Below are positions 1-20,860 of a stretch of 64,000 bases of DNA, piece by piece. How positions within the stretch are numbered: position 1 is the first letter of the stretch; each line of letters starts with the position of its first letter. The notes under the pieces are model-generated. The model ran no database searches and was not told where the DNA came from. It saw only the letters and a list, made by a program, of their open reading frames with translations. The DNA is from Tetradesmus obliquus (Eukaryota > Chlorophyta > Chlorophyceae > Sphaeropleales > Scenedesmaceae), in contig CP126203.1 in NCBI GenBank assembly GCA_030272155.1, positions 2,914,001 through 2,978,000 of the forward strand, written 5' to 3'. The position numbers were made by a program, and so were the translations under genes.

Positions 1-6
1 CCTCAC

Positions 7-1208
7 CGCTGCTTGGTGTCGTGATCCAGCCATGCTGGCTCTGGGTTTGACACCAGCACCGGCAGCAGCGGCGATGATGCTGCCTCGTGTCCGGTGGCAG
101 CTTCCTGGACAGTGGTGGTCAGCTGTGCACGCAGCTCAGCAGTGTCACTGCAGGCAAGACACACGCAGGACATGAAAAACACAGTTTCAGCATCGCGTCA
201 AGCTGCAGCCTCCTGGGCTGTAGTGGAGGTCAGCTGTGCCCGCAGCTCTGCCATGTCACTGCAGGCAAAAGACGCAGAACATGCAGACCGACACAGCGTC
301 AGTCTCCTGCCCAGCCGCAGCTTCCTGGGCTGTGGTGGTCAGCTGTGCGCGCAGCTCGGCAGTGTCACTGCAGGCAAGACATACGCAGTACATGCAGACA
401 GACACAGCGTCAGTCTCGTGCCCAGCGGCAGCCTCATGGACTGTGGCGGTCAGCTGTACGCGCAGCTCTGCAGTGTCACTGCAGGCGAGGCATAAGCAGA
501 CAGAAACAACCCAGTGTCAGCCGTAGCGCCGTCAGGTGGTGCATTTGAATGCTTCCAGATAATGCCTGCTGCAGCAGATGCATAAGCAGCGTGGCTCGGT
601 GCAGCAGGCATTGGCAGTAATTGCTGCCAGCAGTAGCCGCTAGTATAGTATGGTGTAATATTGTAGCATTGTTAGCAGGGTGGCACAGAACTGTCGAAGC
701 TGTGTCCCAGCTGTTGCAGCTCAGTGCAGCAATCTGCAAGTGTCCAAGGCAACTGCTTGACAAGTATTAGTGCTGATAGAGTATTCAGTGAACAGTACTT
801 TCCCACCTGTCGCAGCTCAGTGCAGCAACTTGTAGCTGCAGGAAGGGCCCTAGTGGTGCGACTAGCACATGTAGAGTGTCAAGTGATGAAGAAAAAGATA
901 ATTCTCACCTGTCACAGCTTAGTGCCGCAATCTGCAGCTGCAGGAATTGCCCAGGGCTGGCCAGCACATCACCAGCCAGCAGCTGCAGCGACCAGCCACC
1001 AGACCAAGGACACTCCCCTGCTGCTGCTGCTGCTGTGTCCAAGGTTTGATCTGAGCCATTGGCTGCTGCAGGTGCAGTAGCTGCCTGTGGAAAAGGAGCC
1101 TTGCCTGCTGCTGCAGCGAATGCGGAAATGCTGCTGGTGCCTGATGCAGCGCTGCTGCTGCTGATGGCCGGACTGGTGGTGGGGTGGCAAGGCTGTGAAG
1201 CAGCAGTA

Positions 1209-1249
<41 letters not shown>

Positions 1250-1396
1250 GGCCACCTGCACTGCTGGGACAGCAGCAGCAGTACCAGCAGCAGTGGAAGG
1301 AGGAGCAGCTGCTGCAGGAGGCACAATGAGTGACCTGCCTTCCAGTGTGTAGGTGGATGCTGTGCGTAGCGGCCTGTGCAGGCGTGCCTTGGCATG

Positions 1397-1436
<40 letters not shown>

Positions 1437-2505
1437 CCAAGAGCATGCTGGATCGGCTGCTGTTGCTTGTGGGGCATCAGGTGCTGCCACCAGTTAAGCT
1501 CATGAGTAGTAGCAGTAGCACTATCAGAGCCAGCGTGCCAATCCACTGTTGCTGCAGCAGCTGCTGCTGCAGCCGAGTGAGCAGCATCTGCAGCCGCCAC
1601 ACACAGCAGCAGCAGCAGCTGCAGCACTGCTGCCACAGGCTGCCTGCGGAAGCTGCTGAGGATAAAAGCAGACAGCAGCACACACACACTGATCCGCACC
1701 CACACCCATTGCTCGGATGTCAGTCCAAGCATGGATGCAGACTGATCTGCGTTTTGTCCTGCTGCTGCTGCTGCTGATGGGTGAGCCAGTGAACCTCCTG
1801 GACCTGATCCAGCTGCTGCAGCTGCAGCAGAACCCGAGGGTTCAGCAGCCGCTGTGGCATAAGGGTTTAGGGGTTTGACTGCTGCTGCCCTGCCTGCAGT
1901 GCCAGGGGTCCGCACAACTTGAACAGTCAGCGCTGCATAAGCCTGAGCAGCATATGCATGCTGAGCACCATACTGCTGCATGTTGCGCCCACCATTGTGC
2001 TGAGCTGCAGCAGCAGCAGTAGCAACATCACTGCTGCCTGCTGGTGCTGCTGCTGCTGCAAGCGACCTTGCAGGAGCACCGGCAAGAGCTGTATCCAGCT
2101 TCAAACTGAAACTCACTACCATAGGATCCGCTTCAGCGTTTCTGCGGCTCTGTCCTGCACTGCTGCTGCTGCTGCTGGCTGTACCGCCTTGCTCTACAGG
2201 CACTGCCAGCACCTGGCGGCATTCACTGTTCAGGAATGCTGCACGCACGATCTGAGGTGTGATAGTGGCCCTCGCCAGGCCATATGGCGTGGTGAAAGTA
2301 ACAAGCAGCGCCTGGGGCCCTTGTGGCAGATCTGCTGAGCAGATCAGATCCTGCAGCGTGATGTCCGTATTTGCTGCTGCTGCTGCTGCTGGCAGCTGGG
2401 ACTGCTGCTGCTCTGCCTCTTCAGCAGTCAGCAGCTCACACCAGTGCTTGGGCAGAGGCAGCGTGCTGCCCCAATCTAGGCTGGGCTCGCAGCGCCAGGC
2501 ATACG

Positions 2506-2540
<35 letters not shown>

Positions 2541-3117
2541 CTGCTGCCACCGGCAGTTGCGCCTGTTGGAGCCCTAGCAGCTGCAATGCTGCTGCTGCTC
2601 CTAGCAGCCATGCTGGCACTTCTCCACAGCATGCTGCCGGTCCTGACAGGCTTCCTGCTGCTGTTAGCATGCCCTGCACTGCTGCTGCTGCTGCTGCTGG
2701 TGTGCAGCGGCAGTGCTTCTAGGGTTGCCAGCTGGCATGAGAAGCCAGCATGCAAGCCCTGTGATAGCCAATGTGCAGCAGCAGCAGCTTGCGCGCGGCA
2801 GTACAGCAGCGCATCTGCAGCTGCCTTTGCTGCTGCCGGGCTTGCAAACTGCAGGGTAAGCGTGGCGTATGTGACACGCATGGAGGCGCCAGTTGGGTCG
2901 GCAATATCACTGCTGCTGCTGCTGCTGCTATTGCTGCTAGCTCTGCCAGTCACAACCGATCCTGCAGCAGCAGCAGCAGCAGTGCTGCTGCTGTTCTGGC
3001 TGCCAGACACAACAGTAGCCAGGGGGCTGCTTGGCTGAATGGGGGTGCTGGGGATGGTGGTTGCTGTGCTGGTGGTGCTGCTGCTGCTGATGCTGACGTC
3101 AGCTGTGCTGGCAGCAG

Positions 3118-3154
<37 letters not shown>

Positions 3155-4178
3155 AGTGAGTTGGTCCAGCAAACCTCCAACTGCCAGCTTTGGGGTGTCC
3201 TCAGACACCACATGCTCAAGCTCCAGGCTGGCATCTGGCTTTAGGGTGATGGACAGCACCTGGCAGCAGCAGACAGCAGCAGCAGCAGCAGTGCTGTCAG
3301 GAGCAGTGGCGGCAGCAGCTGGGGTGGTGTTGTTGTGATGCAGCAGACATTCTGTTCACTGCGCCATTGCATAGAGAGTTGCAAGCTGGCTAACGTAGTG
3401 ACATGGCAATGCATGAAGGCAGATGCTTGAAGTGCTGCAGTGTGCTAATGTTGAAAGCCCAGGTGTCTGTCATGCAGGTACAACATGAGCAGTTTGTGTC
3501 CAATAACATTCCAATGCTTACAATGGTGGAGGCAAGCGCTGCAGTAAGCTACAGCAGTAGCAGCCGCGGAAGTGCCCTCTGCATGAATCAGCAGCATTAG
3601 CACATGCACTTGCTCGGTGTCTTCTCCTGCTGCTGCAGCTGCGCTGCCAGCACCAGCAGCAGCAGCAGCAGCTGATGATGAAACATACCTCTGCATAGTT
3701 CAGCAGCTTCAGTACAGGCACACGCTCTGTGTCTTCTCCTGCTGCTGCAGCTGCACTGCCAGCAGCAGCAGCAGGCTCGAGGGCATCTGCTGACAGCAGC
3801 ACAAAGTGCTCCCCATACAGCACCAGCAGGGTACTCCTGTCTGACCTGAAGGAGCTGGATGTCTTGACCTGCGCTTGGGATACGAACAAGGGCCTGCAAA
3901 ATAGCGAGAAATGCACATTGGATGAGCTGGGGTGCCACGGATGTTGCTCTGGGAGCTGCAACAGTAGTCCAGGCTGGGCCTGAACATCGTTAGTAGCGTG
4001 GATCGATCGCTGCTGCTTCGTTGCTGGCACGAATTGTGAATTACCTGCTGCTCATGAAGCTGCTCCAGTGTAGCGTTCTTCTCTTCTTGCCAGAGATGCG
4101 GTGGATGTGATCAGCATCTCTGTCGAAGGTGAAGGTACTGTAGGCACCCTCGGCCACTTGCAGAGTCGATAGCGCCAT
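7..4178 (-). CDS. Unrecognised membrane/coiled-coil protein, 3' end outside window
   Basis: Four exons are read on the minus strand: 4045-4178, 3689-3893, 909-3259 and 7-147. Phase is kept at each junction, and a further donor (GTGAGG) follows position 7, so the gene continues left of the window. The start is the ATG at 4178 (MALSTLQVAEGAYSTF). Exons 1-2 give a compact, charged region including STLLVLYGEHFVLLSA that could be a small beta-rich domain. The 2.35-kb third exon has long poly-Q, poly-A and poly-S tracts, folded-looking stretches (ITLQDLICSADLPQGPQAL) and one probable transmembrane helix, WVWVRISVCVLLSAFILSSF. Exon 4 (SDTAELRAQLTTTVQEAA) looks helical or coiled-coil. I do not recognise the family. 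The poly-A/poly-Q parts of exon 3 could hide unrecognised introns. Confidence 0.6.
204..478 (-). repeat. Three acceptor-type echoes of exon 4 of the first gene
   Basis: Segments 204-258, 317-367 and 428-478 repeat the acceptor (TGCAG) and first ~50 bases of the exon at 7-147, spaced 109-111 bp apart. Each would encode a variant of DTAELRAQLTTT. Only the leftmost copy, the last in transcription, continues into a complete exon with a donor. The spacers repeat as well, so this is a ~110-bp tandem array with its last unit in use. Confidence 0.8.
710..845 (-). repeat. Two donor-type echoes of exon 3 of the first gene
   Basis: Segments 807-845 and 710-740 copy the last ~30 bases of the exon ending at 909 (peptide LQIAALSCDR) together with what follows it. 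The nearer copy keeps a donor (CAG then GTGGG); the farther copy has lost it (CAG then CTGGG). Confidence 0.75.
3578..3654 (-). repeat. Donor-type echo of exon 2 of the first gene
   Basis: The 3' part of exon 2 is repeated downstream in the following intron: GSAAAAAGEDTERVPVLKLL in the exon, GSAAAAAGEDTEQVHVLMLL here. The donor is destroyed (GAG-GGCACT in place of GAG-GTATGT), so this copy should not be spliced as an exon. Confidence 0.8.
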
Positions 4179-4853
4179 CGTTAGTTTAAAAATGTCTTAT
4201 GTTGTGTATTTATATGATCTTCAGGACGAACGAGGCAGGTGGCGGTGACTCAATCGATCCAGCATCATACTGCAGCGTCAGCACCAAGAAAGCCAAACGA
4301 CGCCAAACTGGATCAACATGTGAACGTATGCCTGCAGCTACGGCTATCAGCCCATGTGGTAGATGCGGCTCGCGCGTGGTGAGTGTCTAACAGGCGGTGT
4401 CATCGTCATTAGGGTTTGACACTGGGCAGACCAGCCAGTGGCAGTTGCACACGATGATAGAGCTTCAAACAACAGCAGAAGTTCTGCTGCTGTGCAGACA
4501 AAACCGCATGCGAGCTCGCTGTATCAGCAGCTACCAAACAACGGAGGTCAGCTGTCAGCAGCAAGGCACATGCAGCAAGGTACACTCAATTAGACAACAT
4601 CATGCGCACCCGGTCAGCACCAAGACCACCAGAGTATAAAGAGTTGCAGGCAACACACATTGCAGCAAGACCACCAGAGGCTGGCTGCTTGCTTTGTGAA
4701 GCATTGCAGCAGCCGCTAAGTGACATCATATTTGAACGCCTCAAACTTGCAGCCACCAGCAGCTCCCCGAGCTGCCACAACATCACACAAACACCCGGCC
4801 ATTTAGCTGAATGTGTTGCACTGTAACAACTCTGTCTACATACTGACGGCAGC
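4179..4853. other. Intergenic: DHX35 3' flank and promoter side of the first gene
   Basis: No coding exon is recognised here. It must hold the DHX35 3' UTR and the upstream region of the left-hand gene, both on the minus strand. No clear TATA box or TGTAA signal was found in that orientation. A short imperfect duplication around 4620-4685 shares the words aagaccaccagag and gcaacacacattgcag. Confidence 0.5.
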
Positions 4854-15156
<10,303 letters not shown>

Positions 15157-16002
15157 ATGGAGATTGACTTGACGGACGAGCAGCACGAGCAGCAGCAGGA
15201 GCAGCCAGCAGCTGCCCCAAACAGGCAGCAGCTCGCTGATGCAGGCCAAGAGCAGCTGCTGCTGTTGCTGCAGTCTAGCAAGGCACTTCTGGATGCCTAC
15301 AGCGGCATACAACCAACCACAGAGTGCCAGCAGAAGCTTGCAGAGCTACAGAAGGCGTACCTAGCAGTGTCGCAGGACATCAGGGATACGCTGCAGCAGT
15401 GTCAAGCGCTGGAGCAGCAAGAAGCAGCAGCAGCTGCAACAGGTGTGTGTGATGTGCCAAATAAAGCAAATCATTCAGCCTGCTTTTTATTAGCGTGCTT
15501 GTGCAGCTGCAGCGGTCTGCAGATGCACACCGCTTGCGGCTCCTGCATTCTGCGCAGTGGTTCTGCACACACACCTGCTCGGCATCAGCTTGCATTCATG
15601 CAAAGCAGCCAAAGTCAGCGATGCACAACGAGGGTCTACTGCCTCATGATAATCTTACCATGCCAGCATTGCCGCCATGCATCTCAACACTATTCAACAA
15701 CCTTCCATTGTCTGATTCGTGTGCCTGCGTCCTGCCTCTGCTGCCTTTCCCATCCTGCAGCAGCAGAAGCAGCTGGCGCTGGCGGCCAGCATGCCCTACC
15801 TCCAGAGCAGCAGCAGCAGCAGCAGCTGGAAGCGCGAGCAGCAGAGCTACGTGCGCGGCTGTGCCACCAGAACAGCCTGGTCAAGCAGGTCATTGATAAG
15901 CTGCGGCACCTGGTGGACGCGTTCAACATGTGGGACAGCCATGAGCGGCACCTGGTGCAGAACTCCGTGCAGTACGCTGTGGCAGGCACAGGCGCCATCT
16001 GA
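15157..16002 (+). CDS. MED30: Probable Mediator complex subunit 30
   Basis: Two exons, 15157-15442 and 15761-16002, join in phase to 175 residues; Arabidopsis MED30 is of similar size. The N-terminal half (SSKALLDAYSGIQPTTECQQ, then KLAELQKAYLAVSQDIRDTL) and the C-terminal helix (LVKQVIDKLRHLVDAFNMW) match the MED30 pattern of two helical segments ending in a K-x-(L/I)-(I/M)-D-x-L-R-x-L-(I/V) motif. MED30 is a nuclear subunit bridging activators and RNA polymerase II. In the second exon the frame entering from the acceptor reads AAEAAGAGGQHALPPEQ, while the next frame reads the more family-like QKQLALAASMPYLQ; only the former reaches the conserved C-terminus. A small shift or an alternative acceptor is possible. 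The start is the first ATG, preceded by cacacatt. Confidence 0.6.
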   Translation: MEIDLTDEQHEQQQEQPAAAPNRQQLADAGQEQLLLLLQSSKALLDAYSGIQPTTECQQKLAELQKAYLAVSQDIRDTLQQCQALEQQEAAAAATGVCDVPNKANHSACFLLACLCSCSGLQMHTACGSCILRSGSAHTPARHQLAFMQSSQSQRCTTRVYCLMIILPCQHCRHASQHYSTTFHCLIRVPASCLCCLSHPAAAEAAGAGGQHALPPEQQQQQQLEARAAELRARLCHQNSLVKQVIDKLRHLVDAFNMWDSHERHLVQNSVQYAVAGTGAI

Positions 16003-16015
16003 AGCTGGCTGTTGG

Positions 16016-16027
16016 TTAGGGTTAGGG
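16016..16027. repeat. Two TTAGGG units after the MED30-like stop
   Basis: Two adjacent TTAGGG words follow the stop codon. Too short to be an interstitial telomere tract. Confidence 0.4.
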
Positions 16028-16075
16028 TGTGAGTGACTTCGGACTTAGGGCTTGGGTAGCAGTGTAGGGAAGCGG

Positions 16076-16111
<36 letters not shown>

Positions 16112-16169
16112 CTGCTGCTGGAAGCTTGAGTAGCGGCTACCTCATGCGTTATGCTTAGGCAGGCACCGG

Positions 16170-16375
16170 ATTATCAGAGCTGCGGCACCTGGTGGACGCT
16201 CTCAGCATGTGGCTTTCAACATGAGGCTTTCAGCATGTGGCTTTCAGCATGTGGCTTTCAACATGTGGCTTTCAACATGTGGGACAGCCACGAGCGGCAC
16301 TTGGTGCAGAACTCCGTGCAGTATGCTATGGCAGGCACCGGCGCCATCTGAGCCTGGCTGCTGTGAAACTTCAGC
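16170..16375 (+). repeat. Terminal-exon duplication behind the MED30-like gene
   Basis: This repeats the end of exon 2, from LRHLVDA through the stop codon (QYAMAGTGAI), but a 14-16-bp word (agcatgtggctttca) has expanded inside it between 16205 and 16280 and interrupts the frame. It lies in the 3' UTR, consistent with donor-side echoes always lying downstream. Between gene and copy is a GCA tract at 16079-16107. Confidence 0.85.
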
Positions 16376-16465
16376 GGAACTTGTTGACCAGTCCCGCTGG
16401 TGAGGCCCCTCACAACACTTGCGAGTTCACTAGTCACGCTCATCACAACAGTGTTGTGGCTTTTG

Positions 16466-16470
16466 TGTAA
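16466..16470 (+). terminator. Candidate TGTAA poly(A) signal
   Basis: TGTAA lies 464 bp after the MED30-like stop codon, in TTTTGTGTAAATG. TGTAA is the usual poly(A) signal of green algae. Confidence 0.5.
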
Positions 16471-16875
16471 ATGCTGGGCTAACAGCCAGTTGCTGGTCGA
16501 CTTCTTTTGAGCCCTCTAGGCCCAATAGTGTTGAGAATTTTTTTGTAGTTCAGCAGCTGTGCTGCATGTGTTGGCTTTGGACAGGCGCTTCCACTCAAAG
16601 CAAGTGCAGCATGTACATGTACGTTAGCTGGGCAGCTGCATGCTACTAGTAGTTGCAATGGCATGACAATGTGTTGATTGCTGAAGGACCTGTGCTCCTT
16701 GCAAGGCAATTGCTTTGACCAGGTCTTGTGTTCTCCTTGCCCAATGAGCCTGTCATTGGCTAAAAACCGGGCGAGGTTACCGATATGTAATTTTCTATAT
16801 AACTAGCCAGTAGGATCTCGTTTCCCCTGGAAACCCAAAAATGAAACTTTCACTGGTCAGTTTAGCTTTACTGCT

Positions 16876-17046
16876 GCACCGCCTTCGTCTTATACCAGCC
16901 CTCCGAGTCGCTCTGCTGCTGGCGGCACGGAAACAGCACCAGCTGTGCCCTGCTGCTGGCACCGCAGGAACAGCACCAGTTGCGGCCGTATGTATGTGCG
17001 CCAGCACAGATGACGCGTGGATGCGCAGCTTAGCGGCCGGCCAGTG
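16876..17046 (-). pseudogene. Stray copy of the DHX35 last exon
   Basis: A decayed copy of 4854-5032, 12 kb from the parent and in the same orientation. It retains KLRIHASSVLA and the words gatgacgcgtggatgcgcagctt, but an internal stretch (gcaccagctgtgccc and neighbours) has been duplicated and the WLTELAP end is gone. Confidence 0.8.
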
Positions 17047-17099
17047 CTGTGCAGCTGCTGCTGCACTATCAGAGACCTGTAGCACTGAATGTGTTACCT

Positions 17100-17820
17100 T
17101 GTGGCATTAGATGACCACACTGTCTGCACACGCTTGACTACAGCGATGCAACATACTTTGTTTCTCTCCTCATGCCTGCCAACTCACGGCATGATAAACC
17201 TGTCTGTAAACGTTATGCTGTTAAGGCATCACACTGTTATAACAGCTGAATCCAGTGGCGCGGTGCCTCACGCTGACTCTTTGTACAGCAGGCGCACACA
17301 TTGAGGCTGGGGCACCATTCCATCAGGATGATCCTGAACTCACAACTTACAGCATGATGCGGCTTTGACAGTCAAGCAATGAAGCTCACAGTGACAGTAA
17401 CAGTCAGCGCTGTGTGTAGCCTAGCCCCCCACCTCCTCCCAAAAGAGAAGACTGAGGCGCAAGCAAGCCATCAGAAGCCAACACTATGGCAGAACCCACC
17501 AAAAGGCGACGCAAGCAAAGCGCGCCAGCAGAAAAACAATCATGCAACAAGCACAGAGCCACAACAACCAGGGACATGCAGATGCAGCACAGCGGTGGTG
17601 ATAATTCGTTCACACACATGCCAGTCGCCAAGCAGAACTCACATCAGAAGAAACAAACAAGCGCCCAACAGTGTTTCACTGCGAGTGTGCTGGCTGTAGG
17701 CAGGCACAGAGCAGCTGCTGCCCTGCAGGGCATGTGTGGCTCAAGGTTCAGTGACCACAGAGCAGGACACAGCAACAACAGAGTGCTGCAAATCACAGAA
17801 AACATTATGTAGCACTGAAT
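17100..17820. other. Unassigned stretch bounded by a short repeat
   Basis: No supportable gene. The word tgtagcactgaat followed by tgttacc appears at both ends (17079-17097 and 17810-17828), suggesting a duplicated or inserted segment of ~730 bp. Confidence 0.4.
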
Positions 17821-17823
17821 TTG

Positions 17824-18990
17824 TTACCACCGCTGCGTGCATGTAAGCTGCAGCCCTCCAAACTCAGGACACTGCAAGAGCAGCAAGCACAGAGCGCTTG
17901 CGCAGGTACCTGGCCATGTTGCTGCTGTTTCGCGTGGACGCAGCAGCATCACGAAAACCTGTACTGCCGTCGTAAGCAGAACCACCCAATTGTCACGCAC
18001 TTCCAACCCACGAAAAAGCCCACGCACATCAACAAATAGGTTGGTTGGCAACAGGGCCAGAAAGCACCTCAAGCACAAGATCGCTTTCAGTATTATTAAC
18101 ATCGCTGTCAACAGTGCGGCGGGCGCCGCTCAGGGGCCAAGCACGCGTACATCCAAAGGACTCAGGCGAAACCCACATTCCAGCAAATGCTGCTACTGTC
18201 AACACATCACGCGTCAAAGGCAACGCAGGCACAGCTGCCCGCCAAACGCCACCTCCTACGGCAAAATGCCCAAGTGGCATGCACACGAGCCCAGTACTGC
18301 TGCCGCATCACAAGAACACTCTGCACCCAGTGAGCCCGATGAGCATTCACAAGGCGATCCAGCATGCTGTTGAACGCGCTCAGAAGCCGCTCTGCCACAC
18401 CGTGCGCAGCAGGATGAGATGCTGACGCTTGAGCATGCTTGATGCCCAAGCACGCCAGCAAACTACCAAACTGAATCTCAACCTCAATTCCGCTGTCATA
18501 AGACTGCGCACAAAGTAACGAAACATCCAACTGTAGTATAAAGCATGTGCAACCAAAGCACCCGTCTTGCATGAATCACTGCCCACTCTGCCGCACTGTA
18601 AAGTTATCCTGATGGGGGTTCCCACTCCTTGGTTGAGTGGCGTATGTAATGTAGTGTAATGTAATGATCATAACCACCATTAAACCTTACTGAGTCAGAA
18701 CCTGGATCCCACTGCGGTGTGCATACATTCGAGACAAAACCCACGCAGTATAGATCTGCATGCATCATGTGCCAGTATCGTGGGCACATGTCAAGATCTG
18801 TGCACCAGCACCCCAAAAAGCAACCGCAAAGCAGCCAGGCTAAGAGGATTCCCCAGCAAACAGGCCAAATGGCAGGTAAGTAATTGTTATAACATTATGT
18901 TGCGTCGCCTTGGCATCAGAACTGAACAGTTACATCGCTGGAAACCCACGAACGACAGCAAAACCACACCACAAACCACAACCCCAACAG
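17824..18990 (-). mobile_element. Decayed LTR-type retroelement, integrase region
   Basis: The minus strand at 18207-18572 reads FGSLLACLGIKHAQASASHP followed by AAHGVAERLLSAFNSMLDRL, the end of a retroviral-type integrase core (gIKH..s.ayHP..nGqvER). Before it, YDSGIEVEIQ corresponds to the sDnGxEF strand. Upstream and downstream continuations are open only in broken frames, and stops interrupt the region around 18620-18800. No reverse transcriptase or intact LTR is recognised, so the copy is inactive. Confidence 0.6.
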
Positions 18991-19219
18991 CAGCCAACGA
19001 AGAGGGGTGGGCGGGCGGGTAATTCGACTGACTGGCTGCTGCCTCAAGGGCAGCAGCCAAGAAGAGGTCGACCACGGCGACGCACAAGGGCTAAGTACAA
19101 TGCAAGCACTCACTGAACCCTTCAAGAGCTGCACCCACCCTCCACCCTGGTGAGCCACGGCTCCTGCCATAAACGCCTTAAAAGGCTAATTTATGTTGCG
19201 TCGCCTTGGCATCAGAACT
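18893..19219. repeat. Direct repeat pair, 299 bp apart
   Basis: The word atgttgcgtcgccttggcat plus cagaact occurs at about 18896 and 19195, so the 299-bp segment between them may be a tandem or insertion unit. The second copy lies just upstream of the LINE-like reading frame. Confidence 0.7.
19019..19188. repeat. Host repeat module: unoccupied transposon target site
   Basis: This ~170-bp module begins taattcgactgact and ends cgccttaaaaggcta. A second copy is split between 20487-20547 and 23423-23525 by the CACTA-like element. In this uninterrupted copy the junction reads CGCACAAGGGC, with a single AAG. The right-hand 101 bp (19088-19188) matches 23425-23525 with one visible difference. Confidence 0.88.
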
Positions 19220-19239
19220 AACACCCACACATCCAACAC

Positions 19240-19575
19240 ATGCTACCACATGAACAAGTAAGAGCTAATTTGAGGGAATCTATGTACGCAGAGCTGCGAA
19301 GGCTGCCAGGTTGCGCTGAAAAACTGCGCACTTTATTGGCCATGACTGACCCCTCTGCCATGGTGTTGCGTTTTGTTTCTGACGATGTTTGGGGTGGATC
19401 TGGTGTTTGCAGGTTGGCTGCTCGGCTGATTGCTGACTACCTTGTTCTTGCCTGGAATCACAGGAATGTCTGCAAGCGGGATAATGAAATAGTGCTCCCT
19501 CCCCTTCCCCCTTCGCCTGTTCATTCAGCCGCTCCTGTGGGGCGCGGGGCCGATGGCGACGTTGCTATGGCTTAA
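19240..19575 (+). CDS. Reading frame resembling the C-terminus of a LINE polyprotein
   Basis: An uninterrupted 111-codon frame with non-repetitive composition, including LRRLPGCAEKLRTLLAM, FVSDDVWGG and LIADYLVLAWNHRN. Small hydrophobic-charged blocks ending in a helix with a conserved xxR/N tail resemble the region after the zinc finger in non-LTR reverse transcriptases. No reverse transcriptase motif is present, so the assignment is an inference. Related DNA occurs at 55610-55776, which supports a mobile origin. Confidence 0.35.
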   Translation: MLPHEQVRANLRESMYAELRRLPGCAEKLRTLLAMTDPSAMVLRFVSDDVWGGSGVCRLAARLIADYLVLAWNHRNVCKRDNEIVLPPLPPSPVHSAAPVGRGADGDVAMA

Positions 19576-20486
19576 ATGGTAACATGATGATGATGAACAA
19601 GTAAGAGGCCTTGCATGCCAACTGCACTGAAGGAGTACGCGCTTAGCAAGCGCCCCATTGAAAACAAGGGCACAACCATGACCCATCAGCAAATGCAGGA
19701 AGGGTGATCACGGAGACCGGCTGTGCAAAGCTCCCTCCACAGACTGCAAAAGCCTAAGACCACCGCTGCTTCCTTAAGCAAGCTTGCAGACAACGCCAAC
19801 CACCTAGCTGCGTGATATGCACCCAAGAGGCCGGCCTGAGAGGTACATAGTGGTAACCCACGTCTCCAATGCTACCGTCCCAGGAGGCACGAAGGTTTTG
19901 CTTGCACCCACTGAGTGAAGTCCGCCATGCTGCAAGCCACTACCGGCTGACAGCAAGAGACATACCACCTGATGCATCATTACCGGCTGGTGGTGGATCC
20001 TGACAATTTTGCTGCCTCTAACAACAAAACTGCATCCAGAACAGCCAGCCCCGAAGGATGTTGGAAGCACGCTAAGCACACTGCCCGAAGCCTCCATGGA
20101 GCTGGCCAGCTGCCCCTGCTGCTGCTCCAACTTCGGTCACAAAAGCTCCAGCTTCTAAGCGTTTCCGCTAAAGACTGACAGCGTGGGACCCTAGAATTGG
20201 AGGATGGCCGAAGCCACGCGAGGCGTAGAACTCCACAAGCACCAGCACCCTCATCCGCGCGAGTGATGACGCCCAGGCCTAGGCGCTTGACGTAGGGGAA
20301 TCTGATCGGGACCTCCTGGATTATCTACGGAGATAAACGCCTAGGGACTGCAGCACATAGCCGTAGGGTGTAGGCCAACTGCTGTATGAAGAAAGTTGCC
20401 GAATTGCATTCATTACAAGCATGCTGTCCAGACTGCTCCGCAGATCCAGCGTGTATCAGTTAAATTTGAATTAACAATGAATTATT
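19576..20486. other. No gene recognised
   Basis: Unique-looking sequence between the LINE-like frame and the interrupted repeat module. It begins with an ATG-rich stretch (aacatgatgatgatgaac). No open frame here has convincing composition. Confidence 0.4.
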
Positions 20487-20611
20487 AATTCGACTGACTG
20501 CCTCAAGGGCAGCAGCCTGGAAGAGGTCGACCACGGCGACGCACAAGCACTGTGACAAAGGCGCATCCACACAGCGTCCACTGAGCGTCCACGGACGGCC
20601 GTCCAGTGGGC

Positions 20612-20641
20612 CTGTGGATGGCGTCCAGTGGCCATCCACAG
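20612..20641. repeat. Subterminal hairpin of the CACTA-like element
   Basis: CTGTGGATGG and CCATCCACAG form a perfect 10-bp stem with a 10-base loop. A related 9-bp stem (CATCCACAG / CTGTGGATG) is near the other end at 23339-23362. These are candidate transposase-binding repeats. Confidence 0.65.
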
Positions 20642-20770
20642 AGGGCACGTATCCAGTGAGCCCGTGGATGGGCTGCTGCGATCAGTGGATGAACTCGTGG
20701 ATGACCCAGAACAGTGCCAAACCGTTCATTTAAGTATACTATATTGTAAAAATAACATTATAAACATCAT

Positions 20771-20860
20771 ATGAGGCGCAACAGCTCATCGAGCACAGTG
20801 GCAGAGCTGCAGGGCGAACTTCGAGCTCGGGGCTGCACCCCCCAGACAGTGGAGGTACTG
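20771..20860 (+). CDS. Start of an element-encoded protein with a SAP-like helix pair
   Basis: ATG at 20771 opens MRRNSSSSTVAELQGELRAR then GCTPQTVEVL, resembling the SAP DNA-binding motif (tvaeLkeeLrarGl). A possible donor (GAG-GTACTG) follows at about 20855. The frame is open to 21151, but later residues lose protein-like character. I could not connect it to a downstream exon. Confidence 0.35.

Noticed and set aside
2259..3038. 259-codon plus-strand frame opposite the first gene
   Set aside because: Antisense shadow of the big exon; composition is poly-A, poly-L and poly-S from CTG tracts.
16016..16027. Interstitial telomere
   Set aside because: Only two TTAGGG units; chance occurrence is likely.
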